In this document: in pieces, positions 27,264-36,424 of the stretch
Position numbering within the stretch: position 1 is the stretch's first letter
How the letters are laid out: each line of letters begins with the position of its first letter
Origin: an uncultured Candidatus Saccharibacteria bacterium
GTDB lineage: Bacteria > Patescibacteriota > Saccharimonadia > Saccharimonadales > Saccharimonadaceae
Reading direction: 5' to 3'
DNA length: 64,000 nucleotides
Assembly (NCBI GenBank): GCA_938033695.1
Contig: CALHKE010000018.1
Coordinates: 61,927 to 125,926, forward strand
Program-made: the position numbers and the translations under genes
The notes under the pieces: model-generated
Told to the model about the DNA's origin: nothing
The model's database searches: none
What the model saw: the letters and a program-made list of their open reading frames with translations, nothing else

Positions 27264-27947
27264 ATGGACAAGCAAGTTAGAAAACGCAATCTCTTAATTT
27301 ACTTCACCGCAATTTCGGCTGGAATCCTTTTGATTTCCAACTTGGCTGCGACCAAGCTTTGGGATCTCTTTGGCATTCCAGTCGATGGGGGTGTAATTAG
27401 CTTTCCAATTTCCTACATTCTCGGTGATATTATCATTGAATTTTACGGCCAAAAGACTGCCAAACACATCATTCTCGGAAGTCTTTTAGTCAATATTATC
27501 GCTGCGCTCACTTTCTGGATTGTCATTGCCCTACCCCCATTTTCTGGTACGGAAGGCATGCAAGAATCAATTGCCAATGTTTTAGGCTTTGCGCCACGCA
27601 TTATTATCGGCTCACTCACTGCCTATCTTTTCTCGCAATTTTCCAACAATTACATCTTCGAGAAAATCAAGCAAAAGACTGGGCAAAAACTCTTCATTGT
27701 TCGCGCCCTCACCTCTTCTTTTGTTGCACATTTTTTCGATACTTTAGTCTTTGAAACTGTCGCCTTCCTCGGTGTACTGGCTTTCTCCGACTTCTTGAAT
27801 CAGGCTATTTTTGCCTACTTCATCGGCATCGGTATCGAAATCGTCTTGTCCCCAGTCGAAATCTTAATCGTAAAAAATCTCCGCAAATATATTCCAGCCC
27901 ATAAAGTTGAAATCACAAAAATTACGGACCAAGCAACCGAAAAATAG
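27264..27947 (+). CDS. queuosine precursor transporter (YhhQ/VUT family)
   Basis: The 227-residue membrane protein has six predicted helices and the family signatures LLISNLAATKLWDLFG, the FPISYILGDIIIEFYG segment, and a late HFFDTLVFETVAF stretch. YhhQ imports preQ0/preQ1 or related bases. It begins 1 nt after the preceding gene and ends 6 nt before tgt, so context strongly supports a role in supplying the base for tRNA modification. Confidence 0.9.
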   Translation: MDKQVRKRNLLIYFTAISAGILLISNLAATKLWDLFGIPVDGGVISFPISYILGDIIIEFYGQKTAKHIILGSLLVNIIAALTFWIVIALPPFSGTEGMQESIANVLGFAPRIIIGSLTAYLFSQFSNNYIFEKIKQKTGQKLFIVRALTSSFVAHFFDTLVFETVAFLGVLAFSDFLNQAIFAYFIGIGIEIVLSPVEILIVKNLRKYIPAHKVEITKITDQATEK

Positions 27948-27953
27948 GGAATC

Positions 27954-29153
27954 ATGACGACTTCTGGTTTTTCTTTCGAAATTAATGAACGTATCCCAGA
28001 CAAACTCGGTCGTGCTGGGACTATCCATACCCCACACGGCGACATTAAGACTCCAGCTTTTATGGCGGTCGGCACCACAGGGGCCATTCGCTTTCTTTCG
28101 CCAGAAGAACTTCATCAAACCAAGGCTCAAGCCATGCTTAGTAATGGATACCACCTTCGCCGCAAATCACAAGAGATTGCCGATGCAGGTGGTTTAGCCA
28201 ACTGGTCAAATTGGCATGGACCAACCCTCACCGATTCTGGTGGCTTTCAAGTCATGTCGCTTGGCTCTGGTCTTGGCAAAGTCGTCTCCATGGAGCGCGA
28301 GCGTGGTGTAGTTAATACCGCCCATCAAGAACGCCTCGCGCATGTCACTGAAGATGGGGTTAACTTCCGTGACCCCTTCGATGGTCAACCAGATTTTATT
28401 GGCCCAGAAGAATCTATGCAGATCCAATGCCGTATCGGCGCCGATATTCACATGGCCTTTGATGAACTCACCTCTTTAGCCGACAGCTATGAATATAATG
28501 TCGAGGCACTTGCCCGTACCGAACGTTGGGCTAAGCGTAGTCTCGACGAGCATTTTAAATTACGTGATTCACTTGGTTACCGTCAAAGTCTTTATGGGGT
28601 TCTACAAGGTGGACGCTGGGAAGGTTTAAGGCGCAGTACCGCCAAAAAATTTGGCGAAATGCCCTTTGATGGTTACGGTCTCGGCGGCGCCTTTCTTAAG
28701 GAAGACCTCGGAGAAATTTTACGTTGGTGTAATGAGGAATTACCTGAAAACAAACCTCGTCACCTACTTGGGCTCTCTCATCCAGATGACATTTTAATTG
28801 GTACCGAAATGGGTGCTGATACTTTTGACTGTGTCGCACCTACCAGGGAAGCTCGTCACGGTAAAATCTACACCAAATACGGAGACATCAATCTCCGTAA
28901 GTTTAAGGATAGTAATGAATTACTTGATGCGCATTGTGACTGTACTACCTGTAAAGCCGGTTGGACCAGGGGACAATTGCGTGCGCTTTGGAAATCTGGT
29001 GATCCAGAACTCAAGCGTCAGTATTATAATCTTGCTACCGCCCATAATTTACGCTTCATCATTCGCCTCACCGAGCAAATTCGTGAAAGTATTTTAAATC
29101 AGACTTTTGCTGAATTTAAAAAACAATTTTTACATGATTATTATCAAAAATAA
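27954..29153 (+). CDS. tgt: tRNA-guanine transglycosylase
   Basis: Tgt exchanges guanine 34 in GUN-anticodon tRNAs for preQ1 or queuine. The 399-residue protein has TPAFMAVGTTGAIRFLSPEEL, the TDSGGFQVMSL motif with the general base Asp, the LQGG loop, the nucleophile region ADTFDCVAPTREARHG, and the zinc site CDCTTC with a later His (AHNL). Substrate pocket residues differ slightly from E. coli (LQGGRWEG), so the imported base could be preQ1 or queuine. It is coupled to the transporter upstream. None of the queuosine biosynthesis genes is in the window. Confidence 0.95.
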   Translation: MTTSGFSFEINERIPDKLGRAGTIHTPHGDIKTPAFMAVGTTGAIRFLSPEELHQTKAQAMLSNGYHLRRKSQEIADAGGLANWSNWHGPTLTDSGGFQVMSLGSGLGKVVSMERERGVVNTAHQERLAHVTEDGVNFRDPFDGQPDFIGPEESMQIQCRIGADIHMAFDELTSLADSYEYNVEALARTERWAKRSLDEHFKLRDSLGYRQSLYGVLQGGRWEGLRRSTAKKFGEMPFDGYGLGGAFLKEDLGEILRWCNEELPENKPRHLLGLSHPDDILIGTEMGADTFDCVAPTREARHGKIYTKYGDINLRKFKDSNELLDAHCDCTTCKAGWTRGQLRALWKSGDPELKRQYYNLATAHNLRFIIRLTEQIRESILNQTFAEFKKQFLHDYYQK

Positions 29154-29180
29154 GAACCATAATCGTGATAAAATAGATTA

Positions 29181-29822
29181 GTGGAAAATAAAGTTTCATT
29201 CTTCAAAAGATATCCAATCGTCAAAGATTTTGTTAACTTAATTGTTTTTGTCGCCTGCGTCATTCTCGGCACGATGTTCTTAAATGCCTATGTTTTTCGC
29301 TCATATAATGTAGTAGGACATTCCATGGATAACACCTTGAGCGAAAACGACCGTTTAATCGTCAATCGTCTAGCCGTCAGTATGAGCCATCTATCAGGTA
29401 AGGAATACGTACCAGAACGTGGCCAAATTATTGTTTTCTTGAATGGTGAATCTAGTGGCAAGTTAACTTGTAGTGTCGATCCTACCATTAAAGATCAATA
29501 CATCATCAAGCGTGTTATTGCTTTTCCAGGCGAACGTGTCGTAGTAAAAGACGGCAAAATTACGGTTTATAATGATCAGAACCCTAATGGCTTCGACCCA
29601 GATACCGCTACTAGAAAATCCGTTACCGATGGTCCAAAGACTAATACTTCTGGTGAAGTCGACACCACGGTACCAGATGGTGAAATTTTCGTGGTCGGCG
29701 ATAACCGTGAGGGTACCCATTCCTACGATTCCCGTTATGGTCTTGGCACTATTCCATATTGTCGCATCATTGGACCAGTCCTCATGCGACTTTATCCCTT
29801 CGATCACATTCGTTTATTTTAA
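29181..29822 (+). CDS. lepB: signal peptidase I
   Basis: The 213-residue membrane protease has one N-terminal membrane helix (residues 16-36), the catalytic serine motif GHSMDNTL, the lysine motif QYIIKRVIAFPGERV, and the GDNREGTHSYDSRYGLG box. It removes signal peptides from secreted proteins such as the surface and envelope proteins encoded nearby. It starts with GTG 6 nt after a TAAAAT -10 box, so a leaderless mRNA is predicted. Confidence 0.96.
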   Translation: MENKVSFFKRYPIVKDFVNLIVFVACVILGTMFLNAYVFRSYNVVGHSMDNTLSENDRLIVNRLAVSMSHLSGKEYVPERGQIIVFLNGESSGKLTCSVDPTIKDQYIIKRVIAFPGERVVVKDGKITVYNDQNPNGFDPDTATRKSVTDGPKTNTSGEVDTTVPDGEIFVVGDNREGTHSYDSRYGLGTIPYCRIIGPVLMRLYPFDHIRLF

Positions 29823-29843
29823 TAATAAGGTATAATATTTTAT

Positions 29844-30626
29844 ATGGCAGATTATGTAATTATCCGACGTGGCCGCAATATTCTCAGTACCATTCTTCAT
29901 GTCTTACTGAATTTAATACTTGCCATTGCCACTATTTTTCTAAACCTCGCTACCGCAAGTTTTCTTCCTGGCTGTGCCTTGGTACTTCTTTCCAAATGGC
30001 GTATGTTTGCCGTGCGTCCACGCTATTTATTTATTAATATTAAATCCAACCTAGTCGACCTCATCATGGGTTTTTCTTTCGTATTTCTCGCCTACTGTGC
30101 CGGAAATATCTTAAGCCCATTGCATTACGTATTAACGGCTCTCTATTCACTCTGGCTCATTGTTCTCAAACCAATGTCTTCTAACTTCGCCACCAAACTC
30201 CAGGCGCTTCTCGCAGTATTTTTCGGCAGTACCGCCATCACCCTAATGGTAGCTAGTAGTAGCTCCGGTCTCACCGTCCTATTAAACTTTATCCTCGGTT
30301 TTGCCGTAGCACGCCACGTCTTGGTACAAAGTGAAGACACCGAATATAGTTTAATCACCTTAATTTCTGGTCTCATTTTTGCCGAGATTTCCTGGTTAGC
30401 TGAATTCTGGCTCATTGTCTATTCTTTTAAGGCCTTCGGTCTAATCATTCCACAAATCTCCATTATTCTGACGATCTTAGCGTTCCTAGCTGGTCTTCTT
30501 TATCAAAACGCCAGTCAAAATGACCAGAAAATTGAAAAGAAAGATATTCTCGTACCTACTATTTTTGCTATTTCCGTAATCCTGATAATCGTGCTGTGGT
30601 TTAGTAAACCGCTATTTAATGTCTAA
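29844..30626 (+). CDS. hypothetical polytopic membrane protein
   Basis: The 260-residue protein has about seven or eight membrane helices and a short basic N-terminus (MADYVIIRRGRN). No catalytic motif is recognised. ATG is 7 nt after TATAAT (29831-29836), so its mRNA is predicted leaderless. It lies between lepB and htrA, suggesting an envelope role. Confidence 0.72.
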   Translation: MADYVIIRRGRNILSTILHVLLNLILAIATIFLNLATASFLPGCALVLLSKWRMFAVRPRYLFINIKSNLVDLIMGFSFVFLAYCAGNILSPLHYVLTALYSLWLIVLKPMSSNFATKLQALLAVFFGSTAITLMVASSSSGLTVLLNFILGFAVARHVLVQSEDTEYSLITLISGLIFAEISWLAEFWLIVYSFKAFGLIIPQISIILTILAFLAGLLYQNASQNDQKIEKKDILVPTIFAISVILIIVLWFSKPLFNV

Positions 30627-30649
30627 TCTTACGTTTAAGGAGGTAAAAA

Positions 30650-32203
30650 ATGAACGAAGATAAAAGTAATTTTGAACCAAAAGACTCAACCGATTTAGAA
30701 GAAGTAAAAAACATCTCTGAATCAGAAGATCTCGAATCTACCGATTCATCCGTGAATCCAGTCGAAGAGTCAGAAGCTACCGACACCTCAGAACATTCCG
30801 AAGCTTCAGAACGATCCAAAAACGAAACCGAAGTTGAAGTTGAAACTGAAACCGATTCCGAGACCGAAGATGAATCTGCGGCTGAAGCCGAAGAATCTGA
30901 GGCCGAATCTGAATCTGAAGCTGAATCAGAGACAAAAGAATCTAAAGATGAAGACGAAGAAGCTAACGAAGCTAATTCCACTGAAGACACCGAATCTGAA
31001 TCTGAAGAGAAATCCACCTCAAAAACAGAGAAAAAACCAAAGATTAAAACTGGTAAAAATCATTTTGCCACCTTTGCTAGTCTCGTAGCCGTCGCCTTAT
31101 CAGGCACCGCGCTTTATTATGCCTACAACCGCCCAACTACTTCAATTTTCCATAGTAGTAATTCGGCCAGCAATAACGCCGCTACCTTTGCTGAAGGTTC
31201 AATTTCTGAAATTGCCAATTCTGTTTCGAAAAGTGTAGTTTCAATCATCACCAACACCAGCACCACCGGTTCTTTCTTTACTGGTCAAGTTTCCCAGGCT
31301 GCCGGTACCGGCTTTATCATCAGTAGCGATGGTTATATCGCCACCAATAAGCACGTCGTTGCTAATGCTACCAAAATTGGCGTCATCCTCGACGATGGCT
31401 CGACTTATGAAGATGTCGAACTTATCGGCACCGACCCAATCAATGATTTTGCCATTATTAAAATCAAAGACGTCAAGGATCTTACTCCAATCAAAATTGG
31501 TGACAGCAAAACCACTAACATCGGCCAGCAAGTGGTAGCTATCGGCAACGCGCTTGGTACCTACCAAAACTCCGTGACCTCCGGCATCATCTCTGGTAAA
31601 GGTCGTAGTCTCACCGCCTCTGATTCTTCTCGCACCACCTATGAAACCCTTTCCGATATGATCCAAACCGATGCTGCCATCAACGGCGGAAACTCCGGTG
31701 GACCACTCGTCAATGCCGCCGGTGAAGTCATTGGCATTAACACCGCTTATGCTAGCCAGGGAAATAACGTTGGCTTCGCTATTCCTATCAATAGCGTCAA
31801 GGGAATTATGGCTGGCGTCCTCAAAGATGGCAAATTCGAACGCGCCGTCTTGGGTGTTCGCTATCAAACCATCACCCCGCTTATTGCCAAAGAAAAGAAG
31901 CTTGATGTCACAGCTGGTGCCTATGTCAAAGGCTCAAACAATGTCTCCGCCGTCATCAAAGGTAGCGCAGGCGACAAGGCTGGTATTAAAGATGGCGACA
32001 TTATTACTGCCGTTAATGGCACCAAAATCGGCACTGCCGGCTCTCTTGGTAGCTTAATTGGCGAATACGCCGTCGGCGACACGGTCAAACTCGAAGTTTA
32101 TCGTGATAAAAAATATATCGAGCTCCAAGTTAAACTTGAAGCCTATGACGCCGATAGCGCCAAAGTTACCACCAACAAAAAGTCCGACGACGACGAAGAA
32201 TAA
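30650..32203 (+). CDS. HtrA/DegP-type serine protease with PDZ domain
   Basis: The 517-residue protein has an acidic, Ser/Glu-rich cytoplasmic N-terminus (residues 1-120, with many S-E and E-T repeats), a membrane segment (about 138-160), a trypsin-like domain with the catalytic His in ATNKHVVAN, Asp in INDFAIIKI, and Ser in GGNSGGPLV, and a C-terminal PDZ domain (GDKAGIKDGDIITAVNG). It is a membrane-anchored quality-control protease of the cell envelope. AAGGAGG precedes the ATG. The very acidic tail is longer than usual for HtrA. Confidence 0.95.
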   Translation: MNEDKSNFEPKDSTDLEEVKNISESEDLESTDSSVNPVEESEATDTSEHSEASERSKNETEVEVETETDSETEDESAAEAEESEAESESEAESETKESKDEDEEANEANSTEDTESESEEKSTSKTEKKPKIKTGKNHFATFASLVAVALSGTALYYAYNRPTTSIFHSSNSASNNAATFAEGSISEIANSVSKSVVSIITNTSTTGSFFTGQVSQAAGTGFIISSDGYIATNKHVVANATKIGVILDDGSTYEDVELIGTDPINDFAIIKIKDVKDLTPIKIGDSKTTNIGQQVVAIGNALGTYQNSVTSGIISGKGRSLTASDSSRTTYETLSDMIQTDAAINGGNSGGPLVNAAGEVIGINTAYASQGNNVGFAIPINSVKGIMAGVLKDGKFERAVLGVRYQTITPLIAKEKKLDVTAGAYVKGSNNVSAVIKGSAGDKAGIKDGDIITAVNGTKIGTAGSLGSLIGEYAVGDTVKLEVYRDKKYIELQVKLEAYDADSAKVTTNKKSDDDEE

Positions 32204-32209
32204 AATCAA

Positions 32210-32236
32210 AAAATAACCCTCCGGGGTTATTTTTTA
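32210..32236 (+). terminator. terminator after htrA
   Basis: AATAACCC / GGGGTTATT stem with a very short loop is followed by TTTTTT. Confidence 0.85.
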
Positions 32237-32291
32237 TCTATCATAATACGCATTATTAAAATTCTTATTTTACCTAAAATTCCACCAAAAA

Positions 32292-33212
32292 TTATTTAAG
32301 CTTATCCACCGGATAGAAAAATCCTAAAATTAAATCTTTCTTTAAGCCTAATTCAAAGCCCAACTTTTCCGCATATTCAATAATTTTTTGTTGCTGGCTC
32401 ATATCTGATTCTATAATCACATAATTAGTTTCCAGTTCCGCCTGAATTTCTGTCTCCGAGAGCTCCTCCGGGTTTTTAATGCTGAAGAAATTTCGCTTAA
32501 TCTGATCGAGCAAACGATAAATCTGCGCCAAGCCATCCTTATCCGCATAAAGCGCTAGTTTTGGTTCGTACTGCAATTCTGGCGATTGCCACTCCCAAGA
32601 TTCATCCACGTATGGTAAATTTGCCACAATAATCTCTGGGCGAATCTTCAAGCGTAAAATCGTCGAAAGAAGGTCTGATTTGTAAAATTTAATATTTTTT
32701 ACCCCTAATTTATCCCGGTTAATTCGCGCCACCGTCAAAGCATCTTTCGAAATATCGAGGCCAATCACCTGGCTATTTGCGCATTCCAAAGCTACGGAAA
32801 GACCAATGCAGCCCGACCCCGTTCCCACATCTACAATTGTCACCGGCTTTTTTGAAGTTGTCTGCTCTCCGCTATTAAATTTTCCATCAATGATACGATA
32901 ATAAAGTTTTCCCGCCAGCTCCGCCGCGAGTTCCGTTTCCGGACGGGGAATTAAAACATTTTGATTCACCAAAAAAGGTCGCCCCATAAACCATTTCACC
33001 CCTAGAATATAGGCCAGTGGCACCTTGTTCGCGCGCAAAGCCACCATCTGATCAGCTTTCTTACGCGCTTCATCAGAAATTTTATCCGCCCCATGAGTCA
33101 CGAAAAAACTGCGGTCTTGTACATCCATCGAGACCGCCAAAATAATCTCCGCCTCCGTCGGATTAATAATTTGCTTCGAAACCTCCAGCCAGCTTTTTAC
33201 CGTGGTTGCCAT
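32292..33212 (-). CDS. prmC: peptide chain release factor N5-glutamine methyltransferase
   Basis: PrmC methylates the glutamine of the GGQ motif in RF1 and RF2. The 306-residue protein has an N-terminal helical domain with YILGVKWFMGRPFLVNQNVLIPRPETELAAE, the SAM motif VDVGTGSGCIGLSVA, and the catalytic NLPY motif in IVANLPYV. It lies 16 nt downstream of prfA, its substrate gene, with AAGGAG before its ATG. Confidence 0.95.
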   Translation of the reverse strand: MATTVKSWLEVSKQIINPTEAEIILAVSMDVQDRSFFVTHGADKISDEARKKADQMVALRANKVPLAYILGVKWFMGRPFLVNQNVLIPRPETELAAELAGKLYYRIIDGKFNSGEQTTSKKPVTIVDVGTGSGCIGLSVALECANSQVIGLDISKDALTVARINRDKLGVKNIKFYKSDLLSTILRLKIRPEIIVANLPYVDESWEWQSPELQYEPKLALYADKDGLAQIYRLLDQIKRNFFSIKNPEELSETEIQAELETNYVIIESDMSQQQKIIEYAEKLGFELGLKKDLILGFFYPVDKLK

Positions 33213-33228
33213 TTTCTCCTTAAAAAAC

Positions 33229-34293
33229 TTATTCCGCGATGCCGTTTTCCGTGCGAATTACATCGAGCTCACACTTCTTCAGCTCCGAAATAATATCATC
33301 AATATCACCATCCATTACTGCATTTACATTCGATCTGGAATAATGAATACGATGGTCTGTTACACGATCTTGTGGGAAATTATAAGTACGAATCTTCTCT
33401 GAACGATCACCCGTACCGATTAAGTTTTTACGCGCCGCCGAAGCATTTTTCGCCGCCTCTGCTCGCTGAATATCATTCAAACGCGTACGTAGCACCATCA
33501 TGGCACGCTCTTTGTTTTGGCGCAAAGAGCGCTCATCTTGCATTGCCACCATAATTCCGGTCGGCAAATGCGTAATACGAATAGCCGAGTTAGTCGTGTT
33601 CACTGATTGGCCACCATGTCCACCCGCGTGGAAAATATCTATTCGTAAATCTTTTTCATCAATCACAATTTCCGACTCCTCCACCTCCGGCAAAGCCACC
33701 ACCGTCACCGTAGAAGTATGAATGCGCCCCTGCGACTCGGTCACTGGCACACGTTGCACGCGATGTACACCACCTTCAAATTTCATCGTCCCGAAAGGCG
33801 TGTCTCCGTCCATCTTAAAGACCACCTCTTTCACACCACCGGTTTCATTTAAGCTTTCATTCATCAGTTCCACTTTAAAACCATGTTTTTCTGCATAGCG
33901 TAAATACATACGATAAAGTTCGCCCGCAAACAACGAAGCCTCATCGCCACCGGCCCCAGCTCGAATTTCCATAATCACTGGCTTGTCATCATCCGGATCA
34001 CGTGGAATTAGCTTATCATCAAGTTGCCTAGTTAAATCCGTAATTTTTTCGGTAAGCTCTTGAATTTCAAGCTTTGCCATCTCGCCAAGTTCAGGATCTG
34101 AAACAATCGCCTCGTCGTCCTTGATTTGCTGCTCGGCACGGGTAATTTCATTTTTTAAATCCAAAATTGATTCAACCTCCGCCTTTCTCTTCGATTTTGC
34201 AGCAAAATCATTTTCGAGGTAAGCCTTCGGATTTTCCAAGAATTGATTAAGTTGAGTTAATTCCAACTCTAAACTTTTGATTTTTTCGTCCAT
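33229..34293 (-). CDS. prfA: peptide chain release factor 1
   Basis: RF1 recognises UAA and UAG. The 354-residue protein has the PVT tripeptide in RVPVTESQGR, which specifies UAG reading, and the GGQ motif in HAGGHGGQSVNTTNSA. Its promoter -10 (minus-strand TATAAT) lies 9 nt before the ATG. Forms an operon with prmC. Confidence 0.97.
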   Translation of the reverse strand: MDEKIKSLELELTQLNQFLENPKAYLENDFAAKSKRKAEVESILDLKNEITRAEQQIKDDEAIVSDPELGEMAKLEIQELTEKITDLTRQLDDKLIPRDPDDDKPVIMEIRAGAGGDEASLFAGELYRMYLRYAEKHGFKVELMNESLNETGGVKEVVFKMDGDTPFGTMKFEGGVHRVQRVPVTESQGRIHTSTVTVVALPEVEESEIVIDEKDLRIDIFHAGGHGGQSVNTTNSAIRITHLPTGIMVAMQDERSLRQNKERAMMVLRTRLNDIQRAEAAKNASAARKNLIGTGDRSEKIRTYNFPQDRVTDHRIHYSRSNVNAVMDGDIDDIISELKKCELDVIRTENGIAE

Positions 34294-34383
34294 ATTAGAT
34301 TAATTATATAATAATCCACCCCATATTCCAATCTCGTAAAAAACTATCTTATTTTTGAACTAAAATCTTGAAGTATAGACAGC

Positions 34384-34408
34384 AAAAAATCCCTTCCCGG
34401 GATTTCAA
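34384..34408 (-). terminator. terminator of tRNA-Val
   Basis: On the minus strand AAATCCC / GGGATTT with loop GGGAA is followed by TTTTTTG, 10 nt after the tRNA. Confidence 0.8.
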
Positions 34409-34417
34409 AAAATATTT

Positions 34418-34494
34418 TGGTGGATCTTACTGGGCTCGAACCAGTGACCTTACGAATGTGAATCGTACGCTCTAGCCAACTGAGCTAAAGATCC
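34418..34494 (-). tRNA. tRNA-Val (anticodon CAC), CCA encoded
   Basis: The 77-nt gene folds as a cloverleaf: acceptor GGATCTT / AAGATCC, D arm AGCTCAGTTGGCTAGAGC, anticodon loop TTCACAT (anticodon CAC, reading GUG), T arm with GGTTCGAGCC, and encoded CCA at the 3' end. A minus-strand TATAAT lies 11 nt upstream. Confidence 0.95.
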
Positions 34495-34532
34495 ATAACT
34501 TCTCCATTATAATATATAATTTCACTTTTCAC

Positions 34533-34562
34533 AAAAAATAAGGCCATTTGGCCTTATTTTAG
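34533..34562 (-). terminator. terminator after rpmE2
   Basis: AAATAAGGCC / GGCCTTATTT stem with ATTT loop, directly after the rpmE stop codon on the minus strand, followed by a T-run. Confidence 0.85.
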
Positions 34563-34564
34563 AC

Positions 34565-34897
34565 TTAAGCTTCAGCTTTTTCTGCTTTTTTCTCAGCTTC
34601 TTTCATCTGCTTAGCAGCTTTGTTGGCGAGAGCCTGTTTCAAAGCTTCTGCCTTCATAGCACGAGCCTTAAAGCGGTCAACGCGACCTTCGGTATCGATA
34701 ATCTTCTCTTCACCAGTAAAGAATGGGTGAGAAGCCGAAGAAATCTGAACCTTCACGAGTGGATATTCATTTCCATCGGTCCACTTGATAGTCTCTTCGC
34801 TCTTAGCGGTAGACTTAGTCAAGAAAGAAAAGTTCGCAGCGTCATCAGCAAAAACCACAAAGCGATAATCTTTTGGATGCAATTCTTGTTTACTCAT
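34565..34897 (-). CDS. rpmE2: 50S ribosomal protein L31, type B (zinc-free)
   Basis: The 110-residue protein matches the type B L31 family: HPKDYRFVVFADDAANFSFLTKST, YPLVKVQISSASHPFFTGEEKIIDTEGRVDRFK. The four zinc cysteines of type A L31 are absent, as in other type B proteins. It has an extended lysine/alanine-rich C-terminal tail (about 30 residues). In many bacteria the zinc-free form is made only in zinc shortage. Confidence 0.93.
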   Translation of the reverse strand: MSKQELHPKDYRFVVFADDAANFSFLTKSTAKSEETIKWTDGNEYPLVKVQISSASHPFFTGEEKIIDTEGRVDRFKARAMKAEALKQALANKAAKQMKEAEKKAEKAEA

Positions 34898-35003
34898 AAT
34901 TAGTCACCATTTTATCAGATACTCGCGGTTTTTTCAATAGGAAATTATTTACAGATTCCACCTCTTATGTTAAGATAGAAAAGTAATTAATTTAATGAAA
35001 CAG

Positions 35004-35034
35004 CTTCATCCGTTTTCCTGAAGACAAGATGAAG
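35004..35034 (+). promoter_or_regulatory. rpsB leader hairpin
   Basis: CTTCATC (35004-35010) pairs with GATGAAG (35028-35034) in the rpsB 5' untranslated region just upstream of the ribosome binding site. S2 feedback on such a structure is known in other bacteria; here it is inference. Confidence 0.5.
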
Positions 35035-35051
35035 TGAAGGGAAAGGAAAAC

Positions 35052-35738
35052 ATGTCCAAGACTATCGACATGAAAGAACTCCTCGAAGCAGGAGCTCACT
35101 TTGGTCACAAGACCTCACGTTGGCACCCAAAAATGGCTCAATACATCCATAGCAAGCGCCAAGACACTCACATTATTAATCTTGAAAAGACCGTAGCTGG
35201 CCTCGAAGAAGCTCTCGCTCTTACCAAGAAAATCGCTAAAGACGGCAAGAAAATTCTTTTCGTTGGCACCAAGAAACAACTCAAAGCTATCGTTAAAGAA
35301 GCTGCTGAATCTGTCGACATGCCATACGTTACCGAACGTTGGGTCGGGGGGACTCTCACTAACGTCGAAACCGTTAACCGCCAAATCAAGAAGGTTAAAG
35401 ATCTCGAACGTCGCATGAAAACTGGTGAACTCGAAGCTCGCTATTCTAAGCTCGAAGTCCAACGCTTCCAAGAAGAAATTGCCGTGCTTAACACCCGTTA
35501 CGGTGGTATCAAAGATATGACTGATCAACCAGCCGCTATCATTGTCACCGATGCTTGCGAAGACAAGAACGCCATTAAGGAAGCTAAAACTCTTCACATT
35601 CCAGTAATCGCTATTTGTGATACCAATGTCGACCCAACCGATATCGACATCGTCATTCCAGCTAACGACGATTCCACCAAGGCTGAAAAACTCATTCTTG
35701 ATTACTTTGTCGAAGCTATCAAATCCGCCAAAAACTAA
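35052..35738 (+). CDS. rpsB: 30S ribosomal protein S2
   Basis: The 228-residue protein begins MSKTIDMKELLEAGAHFGHKTSRWHPKM, the conserved S2 start, and has the diagnostic YVTERWVGGTLTN, NTRYGGIKDM and IPVIAICDTNVDPTDIDIVIPANDDS motifs. ATG 35052 is used since the family begins there; the upstream GTG 35034 would add six residues. It is followed by tsf in the usual order. Confidence 0.97.
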   Translation: MSKTIDMKELLEAGAHFGHKTSRWHPKMAQYIHSKRQDTHIINLEKTVAGLEEALALTKKIAKDGKKILFVGTKKQLKAIVKEAAESVDMPYVTERWVGGTLTNVETVNRQIKKVKDLERRMKTGELEARYSKLEVQRFQEEIAVLNTRYGGIKDMTDQPAAIIVTDACEDKNAIKEAKTLHIPVIAICDTNVDPTDIDIVIPANDDSTKAEKLILDYFVEAIKSAKN

Positions 35739-35762
35739 TTTTCATCTATTAAGGAGATAAAA

Positions 35763-36353
35763 ATGGCAGAAATTACCATTGAAAATATCAAAAAACTCAA
35801 AGAATTATCCGGTGTAGGTCTTACCGATGCTAAAAAAGCTCTTGTCGAAGCCGATGGCGATTTCGACAAAGCCCTCAAAGCCATGCGCGAAAAGGGTCTT
35901 ACTAAGGCTGAAAAGCGTGGCGACCGTGAAACTCGTGAAGGTATCGTCGACGCTTACATCCACGATGGCCGCCTCGGCGCTATCATCGAAGTTAACTGTG
36001 AAACTTCTTTCGTCGCTAACACCGATGAGTTTAAAGATCTTGCTCACAAACTTGCTATGCAAGTTGCTTCCATGGCCCCACTTTACGTTTCCGAAGAAGA
36101 TATTCCAGCCGAAACTATGAAGGCTAAAATGGAAGAATTCGAAGCTAACTTCAAGGGTCCAGAAAATATGAAGGAACAAATCCTTTCTGGCCAAGTTAAA
36201 AAAGCTTTCTCTGACAAAGTTTTGATGCTTCAACCTTACATCCTTGACGATTCTAAGACTGTCGCAGAATTCATCAAAGAAATGATTGCTAAAACTGGTG
36301 AAAACATCACTGTTAAGCAATTCAAGCGCATCGAACTTGGCGTCACTGAATAA
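35763..36353 (+). CDS. tsf: elongation factor Ts
   Basis: EF-Ts exchanges GDP for GTP on EF-Tu. The 196-residue protein has the UBA-like N-terminus (LKELSGVGLTDAKKALVEADGDFDKA), the TDEF motif in SFVANTDEFKDLA and one dimerisation core, so it is the short type. AAGGAG precedes the ATG. Confidence 0.97.
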   Translation: MAEITIENIKKLKELSGVGLTDAKKALVEADGDFDKALKAMREKGLTKAEKRGDRETREGIVDAYIHDGRLGAIIEVNCETSFVANTDEFKDLAHKLAMQVASMAPLYVSEEDIPAETMKAKMEEFEANFKGPENMKEQILSGQVKKAFSDKVLMLQPYILDDSKTVAEFIKEMIAKTGENITVKQFKRIELGVTE

Positions 36354-36370
36354 ATTATTTATTCAAACCT

Positions 36371-36407
36371 GAAAATAGAATAGGCGAAAAACCTATTCTA
36401 TTTTTCT
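36371..36407 (+). terminator. terminator after tsf
   Basis: AAAATAGAATAGG / CCTATTCTATTTT is a 13-bp perfect stem with loop CGAAAAA, followed by TC. Confidence 0.9.
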
Positions 36408-36424
36408 TGTGCTAAAATAGATAT

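Noticed and set aside
30616..31017. Minus-strand 133-residue Ser-rich frame
   Set aside because: It is the antisense shadow of the acidic HtrA N-terminus, where GAA/TCT-rich codons leave a spurious open frame.
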